A stretch of DNA of 64,000 nt, taken from Marasmius tenuissimus. Lineage: Eukaryota > Basidiomycota > Agaricomycetes > Agaricales > Marasmiaceae. The stretch covers positions 3,658,001-3,722,000 of the forward strand of contig JAQOTA010000054.1 in assembly GCA_029532415.1 (NCBI GenBank), read 5' to 3'. The notes under the pieces are model-generated. The model worked only from the letters and a program-made list of their open reading frames with translations. It was not told the DNA's origin and did no database searches. The translations under genes were made by a program, and so were the position numbers. Positions 62,047 through 64,000 of this stretch are shown here, piece after piece. The first letter of the stretch is position 1. The number at the start of each line of letters is the position of its first letter.

Positions 62047-64000
62047 ATGGAAAAGCTCAGTCGCCTACTACCCATCGTCGGGTTGCTCTTCTACTCTCAG
62101 TGTGTTATTTCCCAAGAGCCGACATTTTCTGGGTCTGCAACTCTTACGGCCTCGCAGTCGGCCAGTCTGTCGACCCTTAGCACTCCCATAACTGCCACAA
62201 GTAGTGCCCTCAGCAGCGCGGCATCGACAGGGACCGTACCAGGAACCATCAGTACAACTCCCACAGGAAGCGTAGCCTTCCCTCCACTAGGCGCGATTCC
62301 ACGAGAATACACCCCAGAAAACTTGGACGAACTGTGGGCAATCGTGAGTCATTGTCATTCCTACAACTTGACTACTGCATTCACACCTATGAATTTTAGG
62401 TTGGTGAAGTTGAGGCTCCAACAATAACCACAACAGTCGTTCCCGAGACACCAATCGCCCTTCCAACGCCACCACCTCCTCTGTATCCTTCGTTCTTTCC
62501 AGGGCCAAAAGATATCCTACCCGAGCTCAAATTTCCAGAGGGCTTCTTGTTTGGAGTTGACACGGCCGCATTTCAAGTTGAAGGGGCTGTCAAGAATGAA
62601 GGCAAGGGCCCCACGATGTGGGATTGGGCGACCCGTCAACCGGGTGCAGTCGTGGACAACACAACAGGCGATATCACCGACCTCCAATACTTCTTATATA
62701 AGGAGGACACTGCCAGGGTTGCAGCGCTAGGCGTGAACGCTCACTCATTCTCGTGAGTGCAGACACCGATAGCAAAGTTATCAAGCTGAAGCCCTGCCTC
62801 AGTATTTCCTGGTCCCGAATCTTCCCATTTGGAACGGCCGACTCACCCGTAAACCAGGAAGGACTCGATCACTACTCTGATCGTGCGTCGGGTTCAGCTT
62901 GTACAAAGTGCCTTACTAACTTCGGCGTCGCGCAGTTATTGACTACTCTCTGGAGCAAGGTGTCGAACCCGTCGTCACCCTATGTGAATTCTCTGTATTA
63001 CCTCTCCTCCGCATCATCTGCTAATTGGTTGCTGTAGTCCATTGGGATACACCCCTGCCCTTGCAAGCTTACTACGGAGGCTTCACTTCCGGTGAGATCG
63101 TCGATGACTTCGTCAAGTACGTGCTCCTTTGAATATACCAATTTCATTAAACAACGTGCAAATCTTCTTAGCTACGCAAAGACCGTATTCGAAGCTTACG
63201 ACGGACGCGTGAAAACATGGTACATTTGAGTTCATCCTTTGTGAACTCGAACCGAAGATTGAACAATCCTCAATAGGTACACGTTCAATGAGCCTGGCGT
63301 TTATTGCAGTCAAATTGCTAGCTATCCGTTCAGTAAGTGCCATCGACTATCCCGCGAGTCCCTTCATCTCGATTCACCCGATTTCATTTCTCGACAGACA
63401 CTACCGATTTTGCGCCGGGCGTTAATGCGTCTACTGCTCTGTACCAGTGCTCGTATAACCTTCGTAGGTGATGGTACTCCTGGTGGCTATCAGACGTTCT
63501 GACGTTGCGTCTAGTGAAAGCCCATGCAGGTGCTGTAAAAGGTACGACTATTTCTATAATCATTCAGTTTCGCGCAATTGACCGGTATCCCAAGCCTTCA
63601 GGGAAATGGGTATCTCAGGTGAGATCGCCTTCAAAAACGACGAATTCGTGTAAGTCGCAATCCCGCGTTCCCGTCAACCTTACCTCACCAATTTCCAGCG
63701 GCCCTCCATGGAGAGCCAACTCCACCGAAGACATGGAAGCCTCCGAACGCCACACCGCCTTCCACATTGGCTTATACGCTGAGCCAGTCTACGGCAATGG
63801 TGACTGGCCCAAGATTATTACAGACACCCTCCCGCCGTCTTTCCTCCCCAGGCTCACCGACGAGGACAAGGAACTCATTCAGGGTTCAGCCGACTTCTTC
63901 GCCATCGATTCGTACCGGACTCAGCGTATCGCTGCCCCCGACGATGGACTGGCTGCTTGTTTGGACGACACCCAGCACCCTCTATGGCCGAGTTGTTATC
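62047..64000 (+). CDS. Secreted GH1 beta-glucosidase, 3' part beyond window
   Basis: Eleven exons are visible: 62047-62343, 62400-62752, 62803-62882, 62936-62983, 63038-63116, 63172-63219, 63277-63333, 63398-63473, 63515-63541, 63595-63649 and 63699 to the window end. The signal peptide ([22 protein letters not shown]) is followed by a Ser/Thr-rich linker of about 70 residues and a Pro-rich spacer. The GH1 barrel begins [18 protein letters not shown]. Motifs [22 protein letters not shown] and the acid/base motif TFNEPG are present. The second catalytic Glu (ENG motif) lies outside the window. The family cleaves beta-glucosides such as cellobiose; here it is secreted. The extended Ser/Thr N-terminus is not typical of intracellular GH1 enzymes. 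Confidence 0.88.

Overview
This is nuclear DNA from a fungus, most likely a mushroom-forming basidiomycete (Agaricomycete). The genes are split by many 45-70 bp GT-AG introns. The gene families also fit: non-RD TKL-like kinases, SRPK-like kinases, F-box proteins, Baeyer-Villiger type flavoproteins and small secreted proteins. No bacterial, viral or organellar block was seen. Exon chains below were built by hand from splice sites; each given with exon coordinates keeps one reading frame to its stop or to the window edge.

Left part (1-26 kb). An intron-containing tRNA-Ser(AGA) is followed by two tandem minus-strand kinase genes (1612-4796, 6012-8782), an alpha/beta hydrolase (9019-10173) and an SRPK-like kinase (11483-12971). 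A TA-flanked MITE (13591-14507) sits just upstream of an RRM-like, probably mitochondrial protein gene (14674-16052). After a repeat-rich gap come a third kinase paralogue (19109-21341), a second RRM-like gene (22167-23562) and a second hydrolase (24363-25726). Three families are thus each duplicated within about 25 kb, on both strands. The most striking observation is that the two tandem kinases continue through an intron at the same position into a fungal Zn2Cys6 zinc cluster, giving a predicted kinase/zinc-cluster fusion; the third paralogue lacks the cluster.

Middle part (26-44 kb). About 3.8 kb without a clear gene is followed by a nine-exon quinone oxidoreductase (29517-31024), a two-repeat secreted protein (33377-34389) and a second TIR element with a 7-bp target duplication (35949-36886). 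Then come a mucin-like single-pass membrane protein (37521-39542) and a large low-complexity protein ending in a CaaX prenylation box (40849-43191).

Right part (44-64 kb). A histidine acid phosphatase (44109-46100), two Baeyer-Villiger type monooxygenases (46772-48602, 48957-50795) and an F-box/nucleotidyltransferase-fold gene (50846-52307) form a block that is partly repeated downstream. The repeat holds a second F-box/NTase gene (53493-54948), a decayed phosphatase copy (55340-56786), a third monooxygenase with a frameshifted tail (57441-59165), a small inverted fragment of the first block and a third F-box/NTase gene (60056-61526). The window ends inside a secreted GH1 beta-glucosidase. 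The F-box/NTase genes share a tiny 11-nt first exon and a CACGGTCACGTG box upstream.
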